Assembly (NCBI GenBank): GCA_902494345.1
Contig: CABUSV010000005.1
Location: 82,885-146,884 of the forward strand
Direction of reading: 5' to 3'
DNA: 64,000 nucleotides
Origin: an uncultured Collinsella sp.
GTDB lineage: Bacteria; Actinomycetota; Coriobacteriia; Coriobacteriales; Coriobacteriaceae
The translations under genes and the position numbers were made by a program. Positions within the stretch are counted from its first letter, which is position 1. Every line of letters begins with the position of its first letter. Positions 37,764 through 46,022 of this stretch are shown in pieces. Below the pieces are notes generated by a model. It did no database searches. It saw nothing but the letters and a program-made list of their open reading frames with translations, and had not been told where the DNA came from.

Positions 37764-39230
37764 CTAGAGACTCTTAATACGAGTGCCGGCGGCGGTATCC
37801 TCGATCGTCAGCCCGAGGTCCTTGAGCTGGTCGCGGATGGCATCTGCCAGATCCCAGTTCTTGGCGGCACGAGCCTCGGCACGAGCCTCGAGAATCTTGG
37901 CAGCGGCCTCGTCCACGTCGTCACCCGTGTAGGCAACCAAACCGGCGGCAACGCCCAGCAGGCCCAGCGGCAGCTCGACCTTGGGCTCGGGAAGCTCGAC
38001 GCCAAGCGTATCGAGCAGCTCGGTCAGCGTGTCGGCGGCGGCAAGCGCGGCGGCCTTGTCGGCAGCGTCGCCCGCTTGCTCCAGGTACTGGTTGCACTCG
38101 GTCACAAAGCCAAAGACGGCACCCATGGCACCAGCGGTGTTAAAGTCGTCGTCCATGCACTCCTTAAAGGTGGCACGGGTCTCGGCGGCCTTGGCGGCAA
38201 ACGCCTCGGATGCTGTCTCATCGGCATCGGCCGTCGCATGGTTCGCGGCCCAGCGAAGGTTCTCGACCGTACCGGCGATACGCGTGAGCGAGTTCTCGGC
38301 ACCCTCCAGGCGCTCCCAAGAAAAGTCGAGCGGCGAGCGATAGCTCGTCTGCAGCATCAGCAGGCGCAGGGCGGCAGCGGAGTGCTGCTCGAGGACCTCG
38401 GCCAGCGTAAAGAAGTTGCCGAGCGACTTGGACATCTTCTCGCCGTCTACCAGCAGCATGCCCGTGTGCATCCAGGTGTTGGAGAAGCCCTGGTGCCAGG
38501 CGCAGGTGGCCTGGGCGCACTCGTTCTCGTGATGCGGGAAGGCAAGGTCGGAGCCGCCGCCGTGGATGTCGATCGGAGTACCCAGGTAGCGATGCACCAT
38601 GGCGGCGCACTCGGTGTGCCAACCGGGACGACCCTCGCCCCAAGGGCTCGGCCAGCTGGGCTCGCCGGGCTTGGCGGCCTTCCACAGGGCAAAGTCGAGC
38701 GGGTCGTTCTTGTCCTCGTTCTCCTCGATGCGCGCACCAACCATAAGGTCGTCGATGTTGCGGCCCGAGACCTGGCCATAGTTGGGATCGCTGCGCACGG
38801 CAAAGTACACGTCGCCGTTATCGGCGGCGTAAGCGTGGCCCTGCTCGATGAGCGTCTTAATCATGGCGATCATGGGGCCGATCTCCTTGGTGGCGCGGGG
38901 GCGCACATCGGGATCGAGCACGTTGGCGGCGCGCATGACGCCGATGAACTTGTCGGAGAACTCCGTCGCGACCTCGGCAGCCGTACGGCCCTGCTCGTTG
39001 GCGCGCTTGATGATCTTGTCATCGACATCGGTGAGGTTCTGGGCGAACGTGACCTCGTAGCCGCTCGCGATGAGCCAGCGACGAACCACGTCAAAGCTGA
39101 TGAACGTGCGGGCGTTGCCGATGTGGATGTTGTCGTAGACCGTGGGGCCGCACACGTACATGCGGACCTTGCCGGACTCGATGGGCTGGAACTCTTCCTT
39201 TTTATGGGTAGCGCTGTTGTAGATACGCAT
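37764..39230 (-). CDS. cysS: Cysteinyl-tRNA synthetase
   Basis: Class I synthetase, 488 residues. Zinc-site Cys in YVCGPTVYDNIHIGNAR (with HIGN as HIGH), WHTECAAM, HHENECAQ, and KMSKS loop in DGEKMSKSLGNF. The DALR-like helical region and a C-terminal mini-domain (AKNWDLADAIRDQLKDLG) complete the usual layout. ATG 3 bp after the ispF stop; its AAGGAG lies in the end of ispF. Confidence 0.97.
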   Translation of the reverse strand: MRIYNSATHKKEEFQPIESGKVRMYVCGPTVYDNIHIGNARTFISFDVVRRWLIASGYEVTFAQNLTDVDDKIIKRANEQGRTAAEVATEFSDKFIGVMRAANVLDPDVRPRATKEIGPMIAMIKTLIEQGHAYAADNGDVYFAVRSDPNYGQVSGRNIDDLMVGARIEENEDKNDPLDFALWKAAKPGEPSWPSPWGEGRPGWHTECAAMVHRYLGTPIDIHGGGSDLAFPHHENECAQATCAWHQGFSNTWMHTGMLLVDGEKMSKSLGNFFTLAEVLEQHSAAALRLLMLQTSYRSPLDFSWERLEGAENSLTRIAGTVENLRWAANHATADADETASEAFAAKAAETRATFKECMDDDFNTAGAMGAVFGFVTECNQYLEQAGDAADKAAALAAADTLTELLDTLGVELPEPKVELPLGLLGVAAGLVAYTGDDVDEAAAKILEARAEARAAKNWDLADAIRDQLKDLGLTIEDTAAGTRIKSL

Positions 39231-39233
39231 TCG

Positions 39234-39728
39234 TTACTCCTTAACGGTTTTCTGTAGCAGGCAGACGGCCCAGGCGCCAATTCCCTCGCCCTGGCCTTCC
39301 CAGCCGAGCTTTTCGGTCGTAGTGGCGGCGACGCCCACGTTTTCGACGTCAACGCCCAGGGCATGGGCAAGGTTGGCGCGCATGGCATCGCGGTGCGGGG
39401 TGATCTTGGGTTGCTGACAGGCAATGGTGCAATCGGCATCGACAAACTCGAAGCCCAGCTCGCGCGCATAGTCCATCACGCGAGCGAGCAGCACCATCGA
39501 ATCGGCACCCTCGTAGGCGGGATCGGTGTCGGGGAATAGCTTGCCGATGTCTCCCCCGCGGCAGGCGCCCAGAATGGCGTCGGCCAAGGCGTGCGCGAGC
39601 ACATCGGCATCCGAGTGGCCCAGCAGGCCACGCTCGTAGGGGATGTCGACCCCGCCGATGATACATCGACGCCCCTCCACCAGACGGTGAACGTCGTAGC
39701 CATGGCCAATGCGCAGGTTACTGAACAT
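39234..39728 (-). CDS. ispF: 2-C-methyl-D-erythritol 2,4-cyclodiphosphate synthase
   Basis: Fifth enzyme of the MEP isoprenoid pathway; 164 residues, trimeric zinc enzyme. RIGHGYDVHRLVEGRRCIIG (Asp and His zinc ligands), LLGHSDADVLAHALADAILG and GDIGKLFPDTDP match the family, and TTTEKLGWEGQGEGIGAWAV closes the active site. It overlaps ispD by 11 bp, so the two are co-translated. Confidence 0.96.
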   Translation of the reverse strand: MFSNLRIGHGYDVHRLVEGRRCIIGGVDIPYERGLLGHSDADVLAHALADAILGACRGGDIGKLFPDTDPAYEGADSMVLLARVMDYARELGFEFVDADCTIACQQPKITPHRDAMRANLAHALGVDVENVGVAATTTEKLGWEGQGEGIGAWAVCLLQKTVKE

Positions 39729-40446
39729 GGGGAAGATCCTCTCCCTCGGCCATGCGACCGAGCAGAATCGCGGTTACGGGGCGCAGGTCCTCGGGCACCG
39801 TAACCTTAAGGTTGTCGCGCGGGCTCTGGACGCAGCGGACGCGTCCGCCCATGCGCTCGACCAGCGACGAATCATCGGTGCCGATAAAGCCCTCGGCAAT
39901 GGCTGCAGCGTGGGCGCGCTTCATAGCATCGACGCTAAAGATCTGCGGCGTCTGCGCGGCCCAGTACAGCTCGCGCGGCGGCGTCTCGACGATGTTGTCG
40001 TCATCGACGATCTTGAGCGTGTCGATCGCGGGCTGACCGCACACGACACCATCGAGGGCGCGGTCGCCCACAAGCACGTCGATCGCGTGGTCGATGGCCT
40101 CGGTCGTAATGAGCGGACGAGCACCATCGTGAATGGCGACGTATTCAAAGCCCGCCGGAACCGCATGCACGCCGGCACGGGTGGAATCCTGGCGGGTATC
40201 GCCGGCATCGGCAAAGCTGATGGGCGTGTCATAGTCAAACGGGTCGATGGCCAGGCGGCGCATCTCGGCACGACGCTCGGCAGGGCAAACCACGACGATG
40301 TGGCCGACCTTATCACTACGGTCAAATGCGCGGATGGACCAGCTCATAAGCGGACGGCCCGCCACGTTAACGAGCTGCTTGCCGCCGGGATTTCCAAAGC
40401 GCTGGCCGCTGCCACCGGCAACGACCACGGCGCATACGGGCGCCAT
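39718..40446 (-). CDS. ispD: 2-C-methyl-D-erythritol 4-phosphate cytidylyltransferase
   Basis: Third MEP-pathway step, forming CDP-methylerythritol; 242 residues. CTP loop AVVVAGGSGQRFGNPGGKQL, then AIHDGARPLIT (substrate Asp/Arg), and TPQIFSVDAMKRA. The start ATG shares one base with the disA stop (TAATG), a tight overlap. Together with ispF here and ispE at 54766 the window holds three MEP genes. Confidence 0.95.
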   Translation of the reverse strand: MAPVCAVVVAGGSGQRFGNPGGKQLVNVAGRPLMSWSIRAFDRSDKVGHIVVVCPAERRAEMRRLAIDPFDYDTPISFADAGDTRQDSTRAGVHAVPAGFEYVAIHDGARPLITTEAIDHAIDVLVGDRALDGVVCGQPAIDTLKIVDDDNIVETPPRELYWAAQTPQIFSVDAMKRAHAAAIAEGFIGTDDSSLVERMGGRVRCVQSPRDNLKVTVPEDLRPVTAILLGRMAEGEDLPHVQ

Positions 40447-41513
40447 TATGCGTTCCCCTGTTTGGTGCCCTTCATGCGGTACAGGGAGTCCGCAAGAATG
40501 GCAGGGTTGTTAACGCCAAAGTCGCCCAAGCGCTCCGGATCCTCGCTGATGTCGTCCATGAGCTCCTGCAGCGAGCCGTACTCGTCGACGATCTTCTCGG
40601 CCACGCCGTCGCGCACGACGGACACGCGCGAAAGCGTGCGCAGGCCCAGCGGCGTCATGACGGAGTCCTCGTCCAGATCGTCGTAACCCAGAACTGCCGC
40701 CACGTGCTGTGGGTCGGACAGGTCCTTAGGCGTCATGCGAGCGAGCTCGGCGCGAATCTTCTCGGCGTTTGCCTCGGAGGAATCGCTTGCGTAGTCGCGG
40801 ATCATCAGGTCGTATTCGGTATCCATGCTGGAGCCCGCGAGCTGCTCGAGCTGCATCTGCACGAGCTTGCCCTGGTTACCCAGCTTGACGATGCAATCCT
40901 TAAGCTCGGTCTTTGCCTGTTGCATGATCTCGAAACTCGAGAAGATGCCGGTGATGTCGGCGAGCGTAACGTAGTCGTCGAGCTCAAGGGCCGTCAGGCG
41001 CAGCAGGGAGCGATCGAGCGACTGACGGGTAGTCTGGAGCGTGGCGACGAGCTGGTTGACCGAGCTCATGATGGTGGTGACGGGCTGGATCTCGTAGCTC
41101 TTGCCGTGAACGTACACGTTAACGACGGCACGACGAGCCGAAACCGAGATCACGATGGCATCGGTGAGCACCGACATGCGAGCGGCAGTACGGTGACGCA
41201 TGCCCGTCTCACTCGTGGCAAGCGAGGGATCGGGATTGAGGTGGAAGTTGGCGCGCAGGATCTGGGTGAGGTCGCCGTCGATGACGATGGCGCCGTCCAT
41301 CTTGGAAAGCTCGAACAGGCGGTTCGAGGTAAACGAAATGTTGAGCGGGAAGCCGTCGTTACCGGCAGCGAGCACGTTTTCGGTGTCGCCGACGCAAATG
41401 AGGGCGCCCAGGTGACCGGCGATGATCATGTCGAGGGCGGTGCGGATCGGCTGACCAGGTGCCGTCAGGCGAATAGCCTGTTCCATACGCTTTTGCAGCT
41501 CGTTCTTATCCAA
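40446..41513 (-). CDS. disA: Diadenylate cyclase DisA (DNA integrity scanning)
   Basis: Makes cyclic di-AMP and scans DNA for branched structures; 355 residues. N-terminal DAC domain with DGAIVIDGD, and TGMRHRTAARMSVLTDAIVI containing the RHR catalytic motif; a helical spine follows (SVNQLVATLQTTRQSLDRSL); the C-terminal helix-hairpin-helix region contains LGLRTLSRVSVV and VDEYGSLQELMD. The start is a TTG at 41513 with GGGAGC 7 bases upstream. First gene of the disA-ispD-ispF-cysS-rlmB-yacP operon; radA, often upstream of disA, is not present. Confidence 0.96.
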   Translation of the reverse strand: MDKNELQKRMEQAIRLTAPGQPIRTALDMIIAGHLGALICVGDTENVLAAGNDGFPLNISFTSNRLFELSKMDGAIVIDGDLTQILRANFHLNPDPSLATSETGMRHRTAARMSVLTDAIVISVSARRAVVNVYVHGKSYEIQPVTTIMSSVNQLVATLQTTRQSLDRSLLRLTALELDDYVTLADITGIFSSFEIMQQAKTELKDCIVKLGNQGKLVQMQLEQLAGSSMDTEYDLMIRDYASDSSEANAEKIRAELARMTPKDLSDPQHVAAVLGYDDLDEDSVMTPLGLRTLSRVSVVRDGVAEKIVDEYGSLQELMDDISEDPERLGDFGVNNPAILADSLYRMKGTKQGNA

Positions 41514-41670
41514 GGCATCGCTCCCATCGTATACGCTCCATAAACGCCAATAAGTTTCTCACGGTTTGTCCCTGCGGCGCTTGCGAAATCCGATGCTTAC
41601 AGAATGAGCGAACACAGCTTAGGTAGCTCATTTGGGACGGGGCTCTCTTGACTGCTCATGTGGTAGCATC

Positions 41671-41741
41671 GGGTCTCATATAAATGAGGGAGTAGTCGCG
41701 TAATCGGGCTCGCCCGCAGAGAGGGAGCCAGACTATGGGAC
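41671..41741 (+). ncRNA. Probable yybP-ykoY-type manganese riboswitch
   Basis: Directly upstream of mntP the leader has GAGGGAGTAG, the conserved L1 loop of the yybP-ykoY class, and GGGAGCCAGACTAT as the 3' counterpart. GTCTCAT (41673-41679) can pair with ATGGGAC (41735-41741), which would hide the mntP start codon; TAGTC (41693) and GACTA (41731) offer a competing stem. A small CGGGC/GCCCG hairpin sits between. Compact compared with known members, so a covariance-model check is needed. Confidence 0.5.
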
Positions 41742-42319
41742 TCGCAGAGCTCGTGCTGCTCGCCGTTGGCCTTTCGATGGACGCTTTTGCCGTATCCATC
41801 TGCAAGGGCCTTGGCATGAAGAAAATCAACCTTAAGGTCGCCGTAGTGCTCGGCCTGTTCTTTGGCGGCTTCCAGGCCGGCATGCCCGTGATCGGATGGG
41901 CGCTCGGCAGTCAATTCATGGGCATCATCGGACCCATCGACCATTGGATCGCCTTTATCCTTCTGGCCTTCATCGGCGGCAAAATGCTGTGGGAAGCCTT
42001 TTCCGAAGACGAAGATGAGGACGAAGGCGACGACAAGGATGCCGAAAAAATCGACCTGGGCGAGTACCTGATCCTCGCCATCGCCACCTCAATCGATGCG
42101 CTCGCCGTGGGCATCTCGTTTGCAGCGCTCTCGGTTGACATCGTTCCCGCTGTATCGCTTATCGGCATCACAACGTCTATCTTCTCCGTCGCCGGCGTAG
42201 CGATTGGCCACGCCTTTGGCGCGCGCTACGAAAAACCCGCCACCATCGTGGGTGGCATCGTGCTCATCCTCATCGGGCTTAAAATCTTGCTTGAGCATCT
42301 GGGGATTTTGGCGCTGTAA
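41735..42319 (+). CDS. mntP: Manganese efflux pump MntP
   Basis: Six-helix inner-membrane exporter, 194 residues, protecting against excess manganese. Two inverted halves each carry the signature helix: AVGLSMDAFAVSICKGLGMK and ATSIDALAVGISFAAL, with the paired Asp residues that bind the metal. The central cytosolic loop is strongly acidic (EDEDEDEGDDKD). ATG with GAGGGAG, which itself lies in the predicted riboswitch. Confidence 0.95.
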   Translation: MGLAELVLLAVGLSMDAFAVSICKGLGMKKINLKVAVVLGLFFGGFQAGMPVIGWALGSQFMGIIGPIDHWIAFILLAFIGGKMLWEAFSEDEDEDEGDDKDAEKIDLGEYLILAIATSIDALAVGISFAALSVDIVPAVSLIGITTSIFSVAGVAIGHAFGARYEKPATIVGGIVLILIGLKILLEHLGILAL

Positions 42320-42357
42320 CGCCAAGCACAATCACTCAAAACTCAACGCCAGCACAA

Positions 42358-42389
42358 GGCCTCATGCAGAGTTTTGCATGAGGCCTTTT
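42358..42389 (+). terminator. Terminator of mntP
   Basis: GGCCTCATGCA and TGCATGAGGCC form an 11-bp stem with TTTT after it, 38 bp after the stop. It adjoins the hipBA operator. Confidence 0.9.
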
Positions 42390-42434
42390 CGTGCAGACTT
42401 TTGCATGTCATACTAATATGCAAAAGTCTGCACG
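42390..42434. promoter_or_regulatory. hipBA operator, 17-bp perfect inverted repeat
   Basis: CGTGCAGACTTTTGCAT (42390-42406) and its exact complement (42418-42434) flank an 11-bp AT-rich centre containing CATACTAAT, a likely -10 region. It ends 13 bp before the hipB GTG. The layout suggests autoregulation by HipB or the HipBA complex. Confidence 0.75.
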
Positions 42435-42447
42435 TTAGGAGATCGCC

Positions 42448-42918
42448 GTGGGCACCCTTCCAATCACCACACCGCGCCAAGCTGGCATCTATGTGCGCCA
42501 GGCACGCGAGGCTCAGGGTCTCACCCGTGCCGCCCTCGCTAAAAAAGCCGGTGTTTCGGAGCGCCTGCTCGCATCGCTCGAACTAGGAGACGCCACCGGC
42601 ATTCGACTCGACAAGTTGCTGACGATTTTCAATGCTCTTGGACTGGCACTCGCCGCTCAAGGGGATATCGGCGAAGCGAAAAACGAGCAACCAGTCGACG
42701 CCCCGCATGCTGACTTGCAACCTCGTAGCGCCCCCAGGCGCCATCACGCTCAACGTCTTCATCATCGCAACCGTCTCAGTGCAGCCATTCCGGCTCTCGC
42801 AGATGCCCCCTTTACGTCCGAGCTCTACGACAAGGCCTTCGCCGATTTCGCCATGTCCAATCTCGGAGTCTCGATTGCCGCAAACCCATCTGCCCAAACC
42901 AGCCCCAAAGGGAGGTAG
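42448..42918 (+). CDS. hipB: HipB-like Xre-family antitoxin
   Basis: 156-residue DNA-binding partner of HipA. Residues 10-70 are a Cro/C1 helix-turn-helix (IYVRQAREAQGLTRAALAKK then AGVSERLLASLELGD). The remaining 85 residues are a poorly ordered, His/Arg-rich tail. GTG start with TAGGAG. The next gene starts 2 bp after the stop, the usual coupling of antitoxin and toxin. The operator palindrome lies just upstream. Confidence 0.88.
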   Translation: MGTLPITTPRQAGIYVRQAREAQGLTRAALAKKAGVSERLLASLELGDATGIRLDKLLTIFNALGLALAAQGDIGEAKNEQPVDAPHADLQPRSAPRRHHAQRLHHRNRLSAAIPALADAPFTSELYDKAFADFAMSNLGVSIAANPSAQTSPKGR

Positions 42919-42920
42919 CA

Positions 42921-44225
42921 ATGGCCAGTAAAACGCTTCGGACTATTATTTGCGGCGTACCTGCGGGAACGCTCGCGCAAGATGAGAACGGTCTTGTCAG
43001 CTTTGCCTACGATCGAGACTATGACGGGCCAGCCCTATCGACCAACATACCCGTATCGAATCGCACATACGGTCAACAGGTCATGAATCCGTACTTGTTT
43101 GGCCTTCTACCCGACAGCGAGGACCAACGAAAAGCGATCGCCGCCGAATTCGACGTTAGACCCAACAATCCCGTTGCGCTGCTCAGCCATATCGGACTCG
43201 ACTGTCCGGGCGGAGTGCAGTTTTGCGCCGAAGAAGACGTCGACGCCGTCTTGCATCGTGCCGGCGAATACCGCCCTATAGACGATCACGATATTGCTCT
43301 CCGTCTCAAGTCGATCAGAGATGACCGCGAGGCATCGTGGATGGGCCTAGATGAAAGCTGGTCACTTGGGGGCAACCAGGGTAAGTTCGCACTCGCGTTC
43401 ACAGACGGCCACTGGTGCGAATGCGTGGGCTCCTCGCCCACGACGCATATTTTCAAAAATGGCGTTATCGGATTTAAACTCGAGGCTCTCAATGAGTTTG
43501 TCTGCATGAAAAGCGCCCAGCGCGCGGGTATCGCAACGGCAAACGTTGAGTATCGCTTATTTGAGGACGAGCCCGCCCTCATTGTTGAGCGTTATGACCG
43601 TGTGAAAGTCGAAGACGGAACAATCATGCGTCTGCACCAAGAAGACCTCTGTCAGGCCCTTGGGGTGATGCCCGCCCAAAAGTACACGGCAGACGGCGGT
43701 CCGACCGCACGTGATATTCAAGAACTCCTCGTCAATACGAGCCATCATCAACTTAACCTGTATCTGTTTACGCAGATACTGTTCTTCAACGCCATTATCG
43801 GCGCACCGGATGCGCATGCGAAAAACTATTCCTTGCTACTCGGAAACAACGGCACGGCCATGATGACTCGAATGTACGATGTCGCATCGGGCTTGGCGTA
43901 CGAGCGCATGCGGCGGAAAGCGCGCCTTGCCATGAGCGTTGGCGGCGAGAATCGCGTGGGGCGCATCGGGCCCAATGCTATCCGCCGCTATCACGGCATG
44001 GGCGACCCCGCACTGGAAGCGGCGCTCACCGATGCCGGGCTATCCGAGAAGTTTTGCTTTGCGACCATGATGGACCTCGCCTACGAGGTACCCGTTTGCA
44101 TGGAAGAGGTCATGGACGAATACGCCGACCTGCCCGGCATGGCGGACCTGCGCGAGCATATGCTCGGCCCCGTCCGCGAAAACTGCCAGCGCACCCTCGA
44201 CCTCATCAAGGCGGATATGGGCTAG
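42921..44225 (+). CDS. hipA: HipA-family serine/threonine kinase toxin
   Basis: 434-residue HipA kinase. N-subdomain couple_hipA region (residues 1-105), then SLGGNQGKFALAF (ATP-loop region), HIFKNGVIGFKL (Lys), ALIVERYDRV, MRLHQEDLCQALGVMP, catalytic loop NAIIGAPDAHAKNYSLLL (Asp and Asn present) and the metal motif MYDVASGLAY. In E. coli HipA phosphorylates glutamyl-tRNA synthetase and induces persistence; the target here is not known. It pairs with hipB 2 bp upstream. All residues needed for kinase activity appear to be present. Confidence 0.93.
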   Translation: MASKTLRTIICGVPAGTLAQDENGLVSFAYDRDYDGPALSTNIPVSNRTYGQQVMNPYLFGLLPDSEDQRKAIAAEFDVRPNNPVALLSHIGLDCPGGVQFCAEEDVDAVLHRAGEYRPIDDHDIALRLKSIRDDREASWMGLDESWSLGGNQGKFALAFTDGHWCECVGSSPTTHIFKNGVIGFKLEALNEFVCMKSAQRAGIATANVEYRLFEDEPALIVERYDRVKVEDGTIMRLHQEDLCQALGVMPAQKYTADGGPTARDIQELLVNTSHHQLNLYLFTQILFFNAIIGAPDAHAKNYSLLLGNNGTAMMTRMYDVASGLAYERMRRKARLAMSVGGENRVGRIGPNAIRRYHGMGDPALEAALTDAGLSEKFCFATMMDLAYEVPVCMEEVMDEYADLPGMADLREHMLGPVRENCQRTLDLIKADMG

Positions 44226-44249
44226 GTGTCCGTAATTTCCCATTTCCCA

Positions 44250-44296
44250 AAAGAAGAGAGGGGGCACCCATCGCAAAAGCCCGGATGCCCCTCTCG
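44250..44296. terminator. Bidirectional terminator between hipA and pepD
   Basis: GAGAGGGGGCACCC and GGATGCCCCTCTC pair across a 13-base loop. T-rich flanks stand on the minus-strand side (TTCTTTT), so it best serves pepD, while also lying after hipA. Confidence 0.75.
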
Positions 44297-44350
44297 TAAT
44301 GTCATTTGCAATCCGCTAGCACGTGGCTCGGACTGCTGCTAGCGCAACCT

Positions 44351-45808
44351 TTACGCAGCGAGGCGCTTGAGGACGTCGATGAGCAGCTCGTAGAAGCGCT
44401 CGGCAGAAGCGAGCTCCATGCTCTCGTCCGGGGTGTGGACATCGGAGAGCGTCGGGCCCACGGCGATGGCGTCCAGACCGTGCAGGGCCTCGGCAAACAG
44501 GCCGCACTCAAGGCCGGCATGGATGGACTCGATGCGCAGCTCGGAGCCAAAGAGCTCGCGATAGCTCTCGACAAAGATGTCGCGGACCGGCGAATGCTCG
44601 GCATAGCTCCAGCCGGGATACTCGAACTCAAACTTGGCGTCGAAGCCCAAGACATCGGCCAGCGTCTGCAGGCGGTCCTTGAACTCGTTCTGCAGCGAAG
44701 TGATCGAGGAGCGCGGGGACAGCATGATCTTGACCTGGTCGTCAGAGGTGGCAACCACACCGATGTTGGAGGAAACCTCGACGGAGCCGTCGGTGGCGAC
44801 GTTGCGGCGAATCACGCCGTTAGGGGCAAGACGCAGGGCGCGGATGAGGGCAAGCGCGGACTTCTGGTCCATGGCCTCGACCTCGGCGTCGTCGGCAATC
44901 TCGACGGTGCAGGTAAAGCCGGGGTCGAAGACCTCGAGCTCGGCAGTGACGTCGGCGATGATGCCCCTTGCGATCTCGGCCGCTGCCTCAGCGGCAGCGT
45001 GGTCGGCGTAAACCAGCTCGGCCTTGCACTCACGGTTGATGGCGTTGTCCTTAGTGCCGCCGTTAAAGCTGACGATGGCGGGCTCGCCGGCGACCATCAG
45101 GCGGTCGATGATGCGGGCCATGATGAGGTTGCCGTTGCCGCGCTCCAGGTTGATGTCGGAGCCGGAGTGACCGCCCAGCAGGCCGGAGATCTCGAGCGTG
45201 AGGGTGCTGCCGGTCTTGTGCTCGCGCACGATGGGGCAGGTGTAGGTAACGACGACGCCGCCGGCGCAGCTGACGGTGGCCACGCCCTCCTCCTCGGAGT
45301 CGAGGTTGATCATGGTGCGGGCGCTGATCTGGGACTTGTCGAGCGTCTCGGCGCCAACCAGGCCGGTCTCTTCGTCGGTGGTGAACACGCACTCGAGGGC
45401 CGGATGAGCAATCGAATCGTCGTTGAGCACGGTGAGCATCAGAGCGACAGCAATGCCGTTGTCGGCGCCCAGGGTGGTGCCGTTAGCGGTGAGGATACCG
45501 TCCTTGACGACCAGGTCGATACCGTCGGTCGTAAAGTCGTGCTCGACGGAACCCAACTTGTCGCACACCATGTCGATATGGCCCTGCAGCATCACGGTCG
45601 GGGCATTCTCGGCACCGGCAGATGCGGGCTTGCGAATGATGACGTTGTAGACCTCGTCCTGGTACACATCGAGGCCGCGCTCCTTGGCAAACGCAACCAG
45701 GAAATCGCTAATGCCCTTCTCGTTGCCAGACCCACGGGGGATCGCGCTGACCTCCTCAAAGAAATGGAACAGCTGGGCGGGCTCGTAGCCGGTAATCTTG
45801 TAGTCCAT
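44351..45808 (-). CDS. pepD: Aminoacyl-histidine dipeptidase (PepD, M20C)
   Basis: Cytosolic metallo-dipeptidase of 485 residues that splits Xaa-His and similar dipeptides. Two-zinc M20 motifs: LQGHIDMVCDK (His, Asp), GADNGIAVAL (bridging Asp), FTTDEETGLVGA (Glu-Glu), NLDSEEEG, and a lid domain with GLLGGHSGSDINLERGNGN. The C-terminal IHAGLECGLFAE and GPTLSDVHTPDE supply the last ligands. ATG at 45808 with AAGGAGG; 35 more codons upstream are open but lack a start signal. A candidate promoter is at 45853-45880. Confidence 0.95.
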   Translation of the reverse strand: MDYKITGYEPAQLFHFFEEVSAIPRGSGNEKGISDFLVAFAKERGLDVYQDEVYNVIIRKPASAGAENAPTVMLQGHIDMVCDKLGSVEHDFTTDGIDLVVKDGILTANGTTLGADNGIAVALMLTVLNDDSIAHPALECVFTTDEETGLVGAETLDKSQISARTMINLDSEEEGVATVSCAGGVVVTYTCPIVREHKTGSTLTLEISGLLGGHSGSDINLERGNGNLIMARIIDRLMVAGEPAIVSFNGGTKDNAINRECKAELVYADHAAAEAAAEIARGIIADVTAELEVFDPGFTCTVEIADDAEVEAMDQKSALALIRALRLAPNGVIRRNVATDGSVEVSSNIGVVATSDDQVKIMLSPRSSITSLQNEFKDRLQTLADVLGFDAKFEFEYPGWSYAEHSPVRDIFVESYRELFGSELRIESIHAGLECGLFAEALHGLDAIAVGPTLSDVHTPDESMELASAERFYELLIDVLKRLAA

Positions 45809-45852
45809 GGTGCCTCCTTGGCGCAACTGGTTAGACAGTAAGACATGCGACT

Positions 45853-45880
45853 TGTATATTCCCAGACTTTGCGTGCATAA
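45853..45880 (-). promoter_or_regulatory. Candidate pepD promoter
   Basis: Minus strand TTATGC (45875-45880), 16-bp spacer, TATACA (45853-45858), 45 bp upstream of the ATG. Confidence 0.4.
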
Positions 45881-45964
45881 ACCAGTCGAAAACGCCGAGC
45901 GCCCTCGCATCATCGGCTAACGGTGGACCGTATAGCGTAACGGTCACAACTTCCGCAGCTCTAC

Positions 45965-45998
45965 AAATCGAGGCGCCCTTTCCGGAGCGCCTCGATTG
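45965..45998 (-). terminator. Terminator of clpC
   Basis: AATCGAGGCGC / GCGCCTCGATT, 11-bp stem, 26 bp after the clpC stop. The T run after it is short (ATTTGT), so efficiency is uncertain. Confidence 0.65.
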
Positions 45999-46022
45999 CG
46001 CGTATCAAATTGTCGCCACGCC

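Noticed and set aside
39718..39728. Frameshift or fusion between ispD and ispF
   Set aside because: Both proteins are complete at the usual length; the 11-bp overlap is ordinary translational coupling and not the IspDF fusion known in some bacteria.
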